The notes: generated by a model not told the origin, from the sequence alone. A stretch of DNA of 64,000 nucleotides from Verrucomicrobiota bacterium (GCA_022711435.1 JAKLFB010000030.1:1-64000), one strand, 5' to 3'; positions 52,400 through 61,302 are shown, counted from the first letter of the stretch. Program-made: numbers and translations.

Positions 52400-53850
52400 C
52401 CCCTCCACCCGGCGCGCTGTAAAGCGAACCGTGTTCCCCGCCACAACACCCGGACGAACATCCGGCGCTTGCGGGCGCCCCCGCCCGCCAAGCCGCGCCA
52501 GTAGATCCGCAGGCGATCCAGGCTCCAATGGAGCATGAAGCAGCGCAGCAATTCGCGTTCGAGCTCGGGCCGGGCGCTTTCCGAGGGCGGCGGAGGCAGA
52601 AAGTCCAGCCGCCGCAGCGCCTCCCCCGTCCCATCCCATTGGTCAGCCCGCCAGTATCGAGTTCCAGGCAGCGGATTCAAAGGGATGAATAAGGCCAGAT
52701 CGAGCCCCAGGGCGAGCGCTTCCTCGTAAATCCGCCGCATCGTGGCGGGCGAGTCCCCGGCCAGTCCGTAGATAAACGAGCCCACCGTGAATACCGATGG
52801 GTATTGCCGCCGCAGGATTTCAAGCGCGATCCGCGCCTGAGCCGGGCGGGCGTGTTTATTCAGCTGCTCGAGGCCCTTTGCATCCGGACGCTCGATGCCG
52901 ATGTAGACCTCGTTGAGCCCGGCCCGAACGCAGAGATCCAGCGCGCCCGACGCTTGGTCTCGGAGGAGATGGTCGGATCGGATCCAGGCGCTCTGGCCCA
53001 GGCGGAGATTCCGTTGCAGCAGCCGCTCCGCCAGACGGGCGGGGATGTCGGGATGCGCGTTGAAACAGGGATCAACCCAGCCGAGGTAGCGCCGATGAAA
53101 TCGCCGCGCCAACCGGACAATCTCCTCCTCGAGCCGCTGGGAGGACTTGACGCGGAGCCGGGGTGCGGATTGCCCGCGGACGACATGCCCCATCTGGCGC
53201 CAGAGGACGCAGAAATCGCAGGAGTCATGACAGCCGCGCCCCAGCTCGATCGCAGCCATGGCCGGATGATTTCGGCTGCTGCGTCCGTAATGCTCCACGG
53301 GCAGCAGATCGTACGCCGGCCACGGCAGCTGATCCAGATCGCCAAGCAACGGCCGCGGTGGCGTTCGGATCACCTGCCCATTGCGTGCGAATGAAATGCC
53401 TCGCACGCGATCCAGGCCGGCCAGGCCATCGCTGTGCCAGGCGTGGACCAGCTCGACCAGGGTCTGCTCGCCTTCGCCGTGAACCACCACATCGACCAAG
53501 CCCGTCGCGAGGATCTCCGGGGCCAGGAACGCAAAGCAGCAGCCCCCGGCAATGACGGCGGCGCCGAGAGTCTTGCCCCATCGGGCCAGCCGCAGGTTGT
53601 CGGCGCAATGGACGGCTTCCTCGCCGATTCCCAGGAAGGCCGGCTGCCATTGCCGAAGAACCGCGGCAACCGACGAATCGCCCAGGCGCAGGACCGCCGC
53701 GTCCAGGATCCGCACATCAAGCCACGGAACCGATTCGCGAAGCGCACCCGCAAGCGATGCGAAGGCCAAGGGCGGCCAGCAGCTCGTGGTGGGGCCGGTC
53801 AGAGGCCAGGCCGCCCGAAACGGCCGGACGAAAACGAAAAGAGGTTTCAA
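52333..53850 (-). CDS. B12-binding-domain radical SAM protein
   Basis: 505 residues from a TTG start at 53850. An N-terminal B12-binding-like Rossmann domain (LKPLFVFVRPFRAAWP, EAVHCADNLRLARWGK, VDVVVHGEGEQTLVELV) is followed by a radical-SAM barrel with the [4Fe-4S] ligands CHDSCDFC. A C-terminal segment FSLFIPLNPLPGTRYW-like (LALFIPLNPLPGTRYW) is typical of the group. Substrate unknown; relatives methylate or modify secondary metabolites and lipids. TTG is coupled by TTGA to the stop of the DUF2085 gene. The C-terminus is Ala/Lys-rich where it overlaps the ABC permease gene. No ATG lies near the expected N-terminus. Confidence 0.86.
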   Translation of the reverse strand: MKPLFVFVRPFRAAWPLTGPTTSCWPPLAFASLAGALRESVPWLDVRILDAAVLRLGDSSVAAVLRQWQPAFLGIGEEAVHCADNLRLARWGKTLGAAVIAGGCCFAFLAPEILATGLVDVVVHGEGEQTLVELVHAWHSDGLAGLDRVRGISFARNGQVIRTPPRPLLGDLDQLPWPAYDLLPVEHYGRSSRNHPAMAAIELGRGCHDSCDFCVLWRQMGHVVRGQSAPRLRVKSSQRLEEEIVRLARRFHRRYLGWVDPCFNAHPDIPARLAERLLQRNLRLGQSAWIRSDHLLRDQASGALDLCVRAGLNEVYIGIERPDAKGLEQLNKHARPAQARIALEILRRQYPSVFTVGSFIYGLAGDSPATMRRIYEEALALGLDLALFIPLNPLPGTRYWRADQWDGTGEALRRLDFLPPPPSESARPELERELLRCFMLHWSLDRLRIYWRGLAGGGARKRRMFVRVLWRGTRFALQRAGWRGHRNKTDSRRKAAAAAANAAPA

Positions 53851-54404
53851 GCGGATGGGATCAGGCGGGCAGTGCCGCGGATCACAGAGAGAGCCCGGTG
53901 GATCCCCTGCCCCGCCACCGCAGCCGCCAATACCGCCCCGCACACAAGCCCCAGTGCGCAAAGGCCGTTCAATACAATCCAAGACCCGCGACCGCCCGCT
54001 TGACAGGCCCACAGCAGAACAGCCAAGGAGACCAGAACGGCCGCCGCGTAGTCGCGGCTGCTGGCCCTCTCCATGCGGACATCTCCCTTCCCTGCGATGC
54101 AGGTCCACAGCAAGGCGACCGCCCCAAGACCAAATGCGAAACCGGCCGCGGTGCGCGTCGCTCCGGTTTCAGGAAACAAATGAAGTCCGAAAAGAGCCGA
54201 TACCGCCAGCAGGAACCCATGAGCCCATAGCCATCCAGGAGTCGCTCGAGGGCGAACGAAGAAATGCCATGCCGATCCAAGAAGGATCCCTGCGTAAAGG
54301 CCCACGCACCGCTGGCAGACCGGCAGCCAATCGCCCCCCGGCATCCAGACATGCCCCGGATGCAGGCCGCAGAGCCAGGCGAAGATGGCGTCGATCGAGC
54401 TCAT
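53847..54404 (-). CDS. DUF2085-family membrane protein
   Basis: 185 residues. Predicted integral membrane protein with five or six hydrophobic segments (YAGILLGSAWHFF, WLWAHGFLLAVSALFGLHLF, TAAGFAFGLGAVALLWTCI, AAVLVSLAVLLWACQA, GLCALGLVCGAVLAAAVAG). The N-terminal CGLHPGHVW and LPVCQRCVGLYAG match the Cys/His motif of DUF2085, whose function is unknown. Its TGA overlaps the TTG start of the radical-SAM gene, suggesting they act together in the same membrane-linked modification, but this is inference. Confidence 0.84.
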   Translation of the reverse strand: MSSIDAIFAWLCGLHPGHVWMPGGDWLPVCQRCVGLYAGILLGSAWHFFVRPRATPGWLWAHGFLLAVSALFGLHLFPETGATRTAAGFAFGLGAVALLWTCIAGKGDVRMERASSRDYAAAVLVSLAVLLWACQAGGRGSWIVLNGLCALGLVCGAVLAAAVAGQGIHRALSVIRGTARLIPSA

Positions 54405-54475
54405 GCGAGGGCAGGGCCGGTTTTCGATCGTCGAGCGAGCCTCCGGCCCCTAAGGGTCTGTGCAAAAATTACTTC

Positions 54476-55624
54476 CTAACCTGATCGCGGCGGCTGGACC
54501 CGCCCTTCCAGCGGGAGGATAGTGACGGGGCGATTGGACCGGCTCAGGTTCACGAGGAAAAGCCGGCGCGAGGGTTGGGGATCCTTGTCGCCATGGAGCA
54601 ATCCGTTGCTGATCGCCGCCCAGCGACCGTCGGGCGACAATGCAACCTGGAACATGGCGGTCGACGTCGATTCCTTATCCGAATCCTCCATCCGAAAAAC
54701 AGGAGTGAAACGCTGGGCGTCCCTCTCCAGATCCAGCTCGAACAAGCAGACCTCAGTGGTGTCGGATCCGATGGCAGCCGGGCGAAAAGCGGCGGCCAGC
54801 AATGAGCGGTTGTCCGGTGACCAAATGAGATTGCCCAAAACCAGGGGCTGATTGGTCGTGCCCAAATCGAGAGTCCGGACCGAATCGTGCCCCGCGAACA
54901 GCCAGAGACGGCATTGCCCATCCTCGTTATAGGCGGCCGAGGCCAGACGCAACTCGTCTCGGCTGACGGCGAAAAACATGCACGAATCGAGTTCTTCGGG
55001 GCGAACAAATGACCAGTGCGGATCCAGGTCAAGCGTCTCTGGATTCAGCCACCCGATTTCGACCTGGTTCTCGGCGGACGGATGTTCGCGCAAGTAATAG
55101 ATGTGATCGCCCTGCTCTTCGAGGACAACGCCGTTGGTGAAGCCCTTCTCGAACTGCGCGCCGGTGTCGAGATCGAGCCGGACGATCTTCTCCCCTCCAA
55201 GAAAGACATGATGGCCCTGGATCGGAGGAGGAGAGATCAGGGACAGGTATCCCCCTTCGAACTCCCGGATGGTAAACAGGCGCGTGGGAGTGCGCTGATG
55301 GCCCACAGGCAGGCGCATCAGCCACAGCGGGCCATCCTCATCGATGGCCCAGGCAACCAATGCCTCTTGCCCGTCGGGCAGCCATCGGACCATGGCCATC
55401 GGCGGCAGGTCGTCGCCTTGTTCCCAGGACGGCAGCGCCACCAGAGGCAAAGCCGTTCTCGATCCCAACTCGTGCCGGACGATCGTGATCGTCCCCGAAT
55501 CAGGCTCGACCACCGGCAAGAGCACCTGGCGCCCGTCCGGGCTGAACGCCGGGCGGCATGCCAGCACATATGCGACCAGCGCGGCCAGGCCCACCAGGGC
55601 GATCGCCGGCGATATTTTTTTCAT
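54476..55624 (-). CDS. Secreted PD40/TolB-like beta-propeller protein
   Basis: 382 residues. A hydrophobic N-terminus (ISPAIALVGLAALVAYVLAC) is either a signal peptide or a lipobox-like signal (VLAC). It is followed by propeller blades with FSPDGRQVLLPV, RWLPDGQEALVAW, WSPDNRSLLAAAF and LSPDGRWAAISNG, the WD40-like PD40/TolB pattern. It is probably anchored or free in the periplasm. No partner system (Tol/Pal) is nearby. Same strand as the TIM-barrel gene upstream (36 bp gap). Confidence 0.84.
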   Translation of the reverse strand: MKKISPAIALVGLAALVAYVLACRPAFSPDGRQVLLPVVEPDSGTITIVRHELGSRTALPLVALPSWEQGDDLPPMAMVRWLPDGQEALVAWAIDEDGPLWLMRLPVGHQRTPTRLFTIREFEGGYLSLISPPPIQGHHVFLGGEKIVRLDLDTGAQFEKGFTNGVVLEEQGDHIYYLREHPSAENQVEIGWLNPETLDLDPHWSFVRPEELDSCMFFAVSRDELRLASAAYNEDGQCRLWLFAGHDSVRTLDLGTTNQPLVLGNLIWSPDNRSLLAAAFRPAAIGSDTTEVCLFELDLERDAQRFTPVFRMEDSDKESTSTAMFQVALSPDGRWAAISNGLLHGDKDPQPSRRLFLVNLSRSNRPVTILPLEGRVQPPRSG

Positions 55625-55660
55625 GGGAACAGCCTCCAGGTGAGCGCTGGAAAAGCGCGG

Positions 55661-56551
55661 TTACACGTCGCAGATTCGAATGGCCGCCTCGAGCGAGGTG
55701 AGTGGATCTCGATCCGGCACGAATTCCTGGCCCACGAACCCCTTGTAGCCCGTAGCCACAATCGCACGCATCACCGCCGGGTAATAAATCTCCTGGGTGT
55801 CATCAATCTCGTTTCGGCCGGGATTGCCCCCGGTGTGATAATGGCCGATGTACGGGTGCGACTCCTGGATGGTGCGGATGATGTCCCCTTCCATGATTTG
55901 CATGTGGTAGATGTCATAGAGGAGCTTCAGCCGTTCCGAGCCGACCCGTTTGCAGACCTCCACGCCCCACGCGGTGTGATCCGCTTGATAATCCGCGTGG
56001 TTCACCTTGCTGTTGAGCAGCTCCAGGATCACGGTGACCTTGTGCTTCTCGGCGATGGGCATCAGGCGCTTCAGCCCGGCCACGCAATTTTCGATCCCCT
56101 GTTCATCGCCCAGGCCGCGGCGGTTCCCGGAGAAGCAGATCACGTTCGGGAAACCGTTCCGGGCGATCTCGGGAATCGCTGTGCCAAAATTCTTCAACAG
56201 CGTCTCATGATGCTCGATGCGATTGAATCCATAGTTGATCTTGTCCGGCCCGTTGCACATGGCGCAGGTCAATCCATGCTTGCGGACCACCGGCCATTCG
56301 TCGGCGCCCAGCAATTCGATGGACTCGATGCCGATCCGCTTGGCGGCGCGGCAAAGATCGTCGAGGCTCAGCTTGCCGTAACACCATCGGGACACCGAAT
56401 GGCGGATATTGCCTTTGAGTGGCGCGGGGCTGTCGGCAGCAGCGGCAGCGCGTCCCGAGCCGGCGCCCACGGCGCCCAGTGCGGCGGCTCCGCCAGCCAT
56501 CATTTGAAGGGCCGATCGACGGGAGATCTGGGAATGGATTTGATTGTTCAT
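55661..56551 (-). CDS. Tat-exported xylose-isomerase-like TIM barrel (hydroxypyruvate-isomerase type)
   Basis: 296 residues. A twin-arginine-type signal (ISRRSALQMMAGGAAALGAV) leads into a TIM-barrel sugar isomerase/epimerase. Metal-binding segments include KVTVILELLNSKVNHADYQA, LLYDIYHMQIMEGDI and GHYHTGGNPGRNE and the C-terminal YKGFVGQEFVP. It is closest to hydroxypyruvate isomerase (Hyi). Export of this class with Tat signals is common in Verrucomicrobia and Planctomycetes and fits with the oxidoreductase at 37884. Substrate uncertain. Confidence 0.9.
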   Translation of the reverse strand: MNNQIHSQISRRSALQMMAGGAAALGAVGAGSGRAAAAADSPAPLKGNIRHSVSRWCYGKLSLDDLCRAAKRIGIESIELLGADEWPVVRKHGLTCAMCNGPDKINYGFNRIEHHETLLKNFGTAIPEIARNGFPNVICFSGNRRGLGDEQGIENCVAGLKRLMPIAEKHKVTVILELLNSKVNHADYQADHTAWGVEVCKRVGSERLKLLYDIYHMQIMEGDIIRTIQESHPYIGHYHTGGNPGRNEIDDTQEIYYPAVMRAIVATGYKGFVGQEFVPDRDPLTSLEAAIRICDV

Positions 56552-57002
56552 GGGGATGATTCGTCTCGATTTCTTGCTCGGTCACGGTCCAATTTCTCAA
56601 AGACCCTACGGCGGCGGCTCGACTAGCGTCAACCTCAATTGGAATCCCGATCCCGTCAAGGGGCGCCCCTGGTTTTGAGATTGTCTTCTCCCTCTCCTCC
56701 ATGGCCAATGGAGGAGAGGGACTATGAATCGAGTCACATGAGCATCCCTTTCCATGCCTATTGCACAATCTCGAAGATTTTCGTCTTGCACCCGCCCGAC
56801 CGACGCCGTGCGCACTTCCGGTTTGACTGGGTTCCGGAACTTCCGCAGAGTGGCCTGGATGTGGGAACAGCGCCGAACCATTATGGGAGGTAGCTCACGC
56901 GGCGTTTCCCGTGCTGTTTTCCACTCAATAGACGCCGCAGGCATGCCTTCCGAGATTGGCTGAGAAACCCAGACATCCATTTCCAGCCGCCCAAATTCAG
57001 CT
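56552..57002. other. Non-coding interval with a long palindrome
   Basis: A 451-bp gap between the divergent TIM-barrel gene (minus) and propeller gene (plus). It contains the palindrome at 56690-56720. Open frames here (56606-57115 minus, 56639-56893 plus) have no recognisable domain and look like spurious readings of a repeat. No promoter with good -35/-10 spacing was convincingly seen. Confidence 0.4.
56690..56720. repeat. Perfect 13-bp palindrome with 5-base loop
   Basis: ccctctcctccat (56690-56702) and atggaggagaggg (56708-56720) form a perfect inverted repeat around ggcca. This is the form of a REP-like palindromic element or strong hairpin; no T-tract follows. A single copy was seen in the window. 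Confidence 0.7.
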
Positions 57003-58982
57003 ATGAAACCAAGATCCGCGGTGAGCATCTGCTCTCTTCTCTTTCTGGCTTCCATCCTCGAAGCGGCCGAACCGCTCGATATCTGGCAATGGCGGAATCC
57101 GCTCCCCCAGGGCAACCGTCTTTATGGAGTGACCTATGGCGGGGGATTGCTCGTCGCGGTGGGTGACTATGGCACGATCATGACCTCGCCGGATCTGACC
57201 ACCTCGCCCTGGGCCGTCAGCCGCCCGCCCACCAACGGCGATTTGCGAGCCGTCGCATACGGCAATGGCCTCTATGTGGCCGGCGGCGCCGGTGGCGGGG
57301 CCTCGGGCATGATCCTCACCTCGACCGATGGCGCCAGCTGGGTCAAGCAATCGTGGACCAACAACAACACCCGATCCATCCTGGGACTCGCTTACGGCGC
57401 AGGCGTCTTTGTGGCCGCATGCGAACGGGCCGAAATCTGGTCATCGCCCGACGGAGTGAACTGGAGCAAGCGGTTCGATGGCGGCAGCAGCTCGACCTCC
57501 GCCAATGCCGTCACCTACCACCCGGACTTCGGCTTCGTGCTGGTGGGCAACGCCGGCAGGATCATGACCTCGACCAACGGGATCGAATGGACCGAACAGC
57601 TTGCGCCCACCACGCTTGCCCTGAACGCCATCACCTACGGCACAAACAGCTTGGGCCAAGGCATGTTCCTTTTAGGGGGCAGCTCAGGGCTGATCATGGC
57701 CTCGCCAGATCAAACCAATTGGGTCGAGCAATTCTCGGGCCTGACCGTTGACGTCAAAGGCATCGCGAACAATCCAGGCGTCGGCTTCGTGGCGGTTGGA
57801 TCCAAAACGTCCGTCTCCTGGATTGCGACTTCCCCCGATGGCGTCAACTGGACGGCGGGTCTCCCGTCTGTTGGAAACGACGATCTGAGAGGAGTGGCTT
57901 ACGGGGCAGGCCGGTTCGTCGCCGTCGGACATTACGGCCAGACCATATCTTCCGAAACGGGCGATCCAGCCAGTTGGACAAGCAACGCCCCCGGCTGGCG
58001 CGATTACAATAACGCCGGCGTGTGGACCGGAAAAAACTTCGTGGTGGTCTGCACGCTTGGCGTGGTCGCGACCTCGCCCGACGGAATCCACTGGATCACC
58101 CGGCAGAGCTCTGTCAACACCCCGCTTCGCAGTATTGCTTTCCACAACGGGCTCGTCGTGGCCGGAGGCGACGCCGGCGCCATCGTCACCTCCGAAGATC
58201 ATGGGACCAACTGGACGACCCAGGTTTCCGGTGTTGACACGACCTTGAACGGGATGGTTTATGCCGCAGGCACCTATGTCGCAGTCGGCGCCGCGGGTGT
58301 GATCCTGACCTCGCCCGACGCCATCACCTGGACACCGCAATACCCGGGCGTCAACACCGCCTTGCGCGGCGTCGCTCACAATGGATCAACCTTCGTCGTT
58401 GTCGGCGATTCCGGCGTCGTCCTCACCTCGCCCGATACCATCAATTGGACGCCCCAGACTCTGGGCGATACCCGCGTGCTTAACAGCATCGCTTGCGCCG
58501 AAGGCCTCTTCGTCGCCGTGGGGGAACGCAACCGGATCTTCTCCTCGCCGGACGGCGTGGTCTGGACCCCCCGCACCACGGCGGGCGGCAGCTCGAGCCC
58601 CACCTTCAACAGCGTGGTCTTTGGCTCGGGCACGTTCCTCGTCGCAGGCGGATCAGCGGCGATCCTGACTTCGCCGGACGGGATCGATTGGGTCAATCGA
58701 CCGACTGTGAACAGCATTTCCCAGCGGTTTGCCGCTTATGGCGATGATCTCTTCATCATCGGAGGCTCGGGCGGCATTCTCATCCAGGCCAGCGCAGTTC
58801 CCCCGCAAATCCGGTTCGAATATGCGGCCGACGGGCTCACCCTGACCTGGAGGGGCGGCGGAACGCTCCAGGCCGCTCCCGAAGCCTCGGGCACATACGC
58901 CAGCGTGCCCGACGCCGAGTCGCCATTCGTGGTCGCTCCGTTGACTGAATCGAGACAGTTCTACCAGGTCCGCCTGCCTTGA
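57003..58982 (+). CDS. Secreted YCF48-like beta-propeller protein with FYQV tail
   Basis: 659 residues. A signal peptide (to about residue 22, ILEAA) is followed by at least eleven copies of the 'GVAYGxGLFVAVGxxGxILTSPDGxxW' repeat, the YCF48/BNR-type beta-propeller. The last 60 residues (nt 58797-58982) leave the repeat pattern and form a beta-rich tail ending RQFYQVRLP, similar to tails of other secreted proteins here. Probably surface exposed. The downstream metallophosphoesterase gene begins at or shortly after its stop. Confidence 0.87.
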   Translation: MKPRSAVSICSLLFLASILEAAEPLDIWQWRNPLPQGNRLYGVTYGGGLLVAVGDYGTIMTSPDLTTSPWAVSRPPTNGDLRAVAYGNGLYVAGGAGGGASGMILTSTDGASWVKQSWTNNNTRSILGLAYGAGVFVAACERAEIWSSPDGVNWSKRFDGGSSSTSANAVTYHPDFGFVLVGNAGRIMTSTNGIEWTEQLAPTTLALNAITYGTNSLGQGMFLLGGSSGLIMASPDQTNWVEQFSGLTVDVKGIANNPGVGFVAVGSKTSVSWIATSPDGVNWTAGLPSVGNDDLRGVAYGAGRFVAVGHYGQTISSETGDPASWTSNAPGWRDYNNAGVWTGKNFVVVCTLGVVATSPDGIHWITRQSSVNTPLRSIAFHNGLVVAGGDAGAIVTSEDHGTNWTTQVSGVDTTLNGMVYAAGTYVAVGAAGVILTSPDAITWTPQYPGVNTALRGVAHNGSTFVVVGDSGVVLTSPDTINWTPQTLGDTRVLNSIACAEGLFVAVGERNRIFSSPDGVVWTPRTTAGGSSSPTFNSVVFGSGTFLVAGGSAAILTSPDGIDWVNRPTVNSISQRFAAYGDDLFIIGGSGGILIQASAVPPQIRFEYAADGLTLTWRGGGTLQAAPEASGTYASVPDAESPFVVAPLTESRQFYQVRLP

Positions 58983-59113
58983 TGGGCGCGCCCCCAAACG
59001 ACGATACAGAGCGCCATGAGTCTGCGACGCCGGTTGAGGCCGACCTGACCTGCTACGGCAGGCAGGCCTTGGGCGGCGAGACGCATGACGCTGCCGATAA
59101 CAAACGAACCAGG

Positions 59114-60148
59114 GTGAACGGAAACCACACGCAATGGGCGAAAGGCGCTCCCAGGAGCGTCCCCGGGCTGCTGGCCGGCCTCTGCGGGCTGGCGGTCCTT
59201 CTCTCCGGAGCCACGTGTCAGCGGTCCCCATCGCAGCCCGCTCGACCGTTCACCCTGGTCATGCTCCCGGACACGCAGCATTACAGCCGGAAATATCCCG
59301 AGCTGTTCCTGGCCCAGACGCAGTGGATCAAGGAAAACCGGCGCAGGGAGAACATCGTGTTCGTCACCCATGTGGGCGACATCGTCAACAACCACGGTGA
59401 TGACACCAACCAATGGGAAGTGGCTGACAAGGCGATGTCCATGCTCGACAGCGTTGTGCCCTGGGGCGTCGCTATCGGCAACCATGACTTCGATAGCGTC
59501 TCCCGCCGCCCCGGCGAGGTGGCGACCTTTCTCCGGCACTTCGGGCCCCAGCGGTTCCGGGGCCGCTCGTGGTTCGGCGGATCCTCGACCAACGGGCTGA
59601 ACTCGTATCAGCTCTTCTCCGGAGGCGGGATCGATTTCCTGATCCTGCACCTCGAGCTCGACGTCCCGGACGCCGCGATCGACTGGGCTTCCGATGTCCT
59701 GCGCGCTCATCCGCGCCGCGCCGTGATCGTCACCACCCACAGCTATCTCAACGGCGTGACCGGGATTCGCGGATATAACACCCGGGTGTCCAAGCATGGC
59801 AACGCGGCCGAAGACGTCTGGCACAAGCTGATCCGGCGCCACCCGCAGATCTTCCTCGTGCTCTGCGGACACCACCAGCGAACCGTCGCCTATCACCAGG
59901 TATCCATCAACGACGCCGGAGCGCCAGTGATCGAGATGCTGGCCGATTATCAGAAAGAGCACAACGGCGGGGACGCCTGGCTGCGCCTGCTCCGGTTCGT
60001 TCCCGCCGAACGCACCATCCAGGTCCGCACTTTCTCACCGGCGTTGAACAGCTACCGAACCGACCCGAAAAACCAGTTCGACATCCCATTCGAGATCCCC
60101 GCCGGCTGCCGCCCGCCCGAGCCGGCATGCCTCTCGCCACGGCGATGA
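59114..60148 (+). CDS. Secreted calcineurin-type metallophosphoesterase
   Basis: 344 residues from a GTG at 59114. The metallophosphoesterase core has all five motifs in order: MLPDTQHY, THVGDIVNNHG, AIGNHDFDS, TTHSYL and CGHHQ. The N-terminus then shows a signal peptide (SVPGLLAGLCGLAVLLSGATC). An in-frame ATG at 58982, overlapping the upstream stop, would add 44 residues with no structure, so the GTG just before the signal was chosen, with moderate certainty. Its 3' end overlaps the prepilin-like gene (ATGA at 60145). The likely substrate is an extracellular phosphodiester or phosphomonoester. Confidence 0.87.
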   Translation: MNGNHTQWAKGAPRSVPGLLAGLCGLAVLLSGATCQRSPSQPARPFTLVMLPDTQHYSRKYPELFLAQTQWIKENRRRENIVFVTHVGDIVNNHGDDTNQWEVADKAMSMLDSVVPWGVAIGNHDFDSVSRRPGEVATFLRHFGPQRFRGRSWFGGSSTNGLNSYQLFSGGGIDFLILHLELDVPDAAIDWASDVLRAHPRRAVIVTTHSYLNGVTGIRGYNTRVSKHGNAAEDVWHKLIRRHPQIFLVLCGHHQRTVAYHQVSINDAGAPVIEMLADYQKEHNGGDAWLRLLRFVPAERTIQVRTFSPALNSYRTDPKNQFDIPFEIPAGCRPPEPACLSPRR

Positions 60149-60894
60149 ATCCCTCCAACCCGAATCGGCGCCCGGGCTTTACCCTGATCGAGCTGCTGGT
60201 CGTCATCGCCATCATCGCGATCCTGGCGGGCATGCTGCTCCCCGCGCTCGGCAAGGCGAAAGACAAGGCGCGCCGGGTCGGCTGCCTCAACAACCTCAAA
60301 CAGATGGGGCTCGCCGTCCAAATGTACGCCGACGAGCACAACGGCGATCTGGTCGCCGATTCACGCGGCACTTCGGCCGGCAAACGATCCGTTGGCGATG
60401 ACGATCTCTCCTGGATGTACCCATCCCCGATCCGATCCGTGAAAAGCTTCGTCTGCCCCGGCACCCGGCACTTCATCCAGCCGACCAATATCGTGATCGT
60501 CCAGGCGATTGGCGCCAAAACTCTCGATCGAACGATTCGCGGTCTGCTCGACAACGCCCCCAACGGCCGCGACCGCGGCGAAGGCCACAGCTACGAGGTC
60601 TTCGGCCTCATGGGCGACGATAAGAAAGTCACGTTCAACCGCGTCCTTTCCTACACGATCCAAAAAGTGCCGGGATACATCGGCGTCAAACCAGGCCCGT
60701 CCGCCACCATGTTGATTTCCGACGGCGACGACGCCAAACCTTCGGGATCGAACAATTATCCGGACGATGTGGACAACCACGGCGACGGCGGATCGAACTG
60801 GCTCTTCAACGACGGTCACGCCGAGTGGGTCAAGAGGACCGAGTACCTGCTGCGGTGGAGCATCTCGCGCGACACCGATCGCACCTCGCCGTAG
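60145..60894 (+). CDS. Prepilin-like protein with type II/IV pseudopilin signal
   Basis: 249 residues. The short leader MNPSNPNRRPG precedes |FTLIELLVVIAIIAILAGMLLPAL, the prepilin cleavage and N-methylation signal, then GKAKDKARRVGCLNNLKQ. The C-terminus has FNDGHAEWVKRTEY, the H-X9-DG-type ending. Start 60145 overlaps the metallophosphoesterase stop by ATGA; an earlier in-frame ATG at 60127 is possible. Co-translated with the metallophosphoesterase. Confidence 0.9.
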   Translation: MNPSNPNRRPGFTLIELLVVIAIIAILAGMLLPALGKAKDKARRVGCLNNLKQMGLAVQMYADEHNGDLVADSRGTSAGKRSVGDDDLSWMYPSPIRSVKSFVCPGTRHFIQPTNIVIVQAIGAKTLDRTIRGLLDNAPNGRDRGEGHSYEVFGLMGDDKKVTFNRVLSYTIQKVPGYIGVKPGPSATMLISDGDDAKPSGSNNYPDDVDNHGDGGSNWLFNDGHAEWVKRTEYLLRWSISRDTDRTSP

Positions 60895-60922
60895 ACCAAA
60901 GGCCGCGGCAGGGCGGCAGACG

Positions 60923-61192
60923 GGCCACTCCGTGGACGCCGCCTTGATGGCTGCAAGCTCTCGGCCCGGCGCGCAGCGGAGTGCGCGCCCTACCTTCAAA
61001 GCCGAAAGGTAGGGCGGCCACTCCGTGGACGCCGCCTTGATGGCTGCAAACTCTCGGCCCGGCGCGCAGCGAAGTGCGCGCCCTACCTTCAAAGCCGAAA
61101 GGTAGGGCGGCCACTCCGTGGACGCCGCCTTGATGGCTGCAAACTCTCGGCCCGGCGCGCAGCGGAGTGCGCGCCCTACCTTCAAAGCCGAA
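60923..61192. repeat. 93-bp tandem repeat, three copies, with hairpins at the joints
   Basis: Copies start at 60923, 61016 and 61109, a 93-bp period; the third ends near 61192. Differences are a few bases. At each joint ccctacctt and aaggtaggg form a 9-bp stem with a 9-base loop. Because 93 is a multiple of 3, the minus strand reads as a 31-residue repeat, which is a consequence of the period and not evidence of a protein. It fills the gap between the prepilin gene and the kinase gene. Confidence 0.85.
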
Positions 61193-61302
61193 TGGACGCA
61201 AGGGACAACATGCGCGATTCTCTTTCTTGCTCATCTTCCTCACTCTCGTGTATCGGCGTTCCCTCGCGGCTGGCCTGAACAGTTACTGCGAAAGAATCTG
61301 CA

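Noticed and set aside
56606..57115. Small protein of 169 residues on the minus strand
   Set aside because: It runs through a palindrome and the start of the propeller gene, has no family resemblance and an Arg/Ser-rich composition typical of shadows.
60361..61185. Minus-strand protein with a 31-residue repeat
   Set aside because: The repeat exists because the DNA period is 93 bp (31 codons); the other part is antisense to the prepilin gene.
60923..61192. CRISPR array
   Set aside because: Units are contiguous 93-bp tandem copies without unique spacers, and no cas genes are present.
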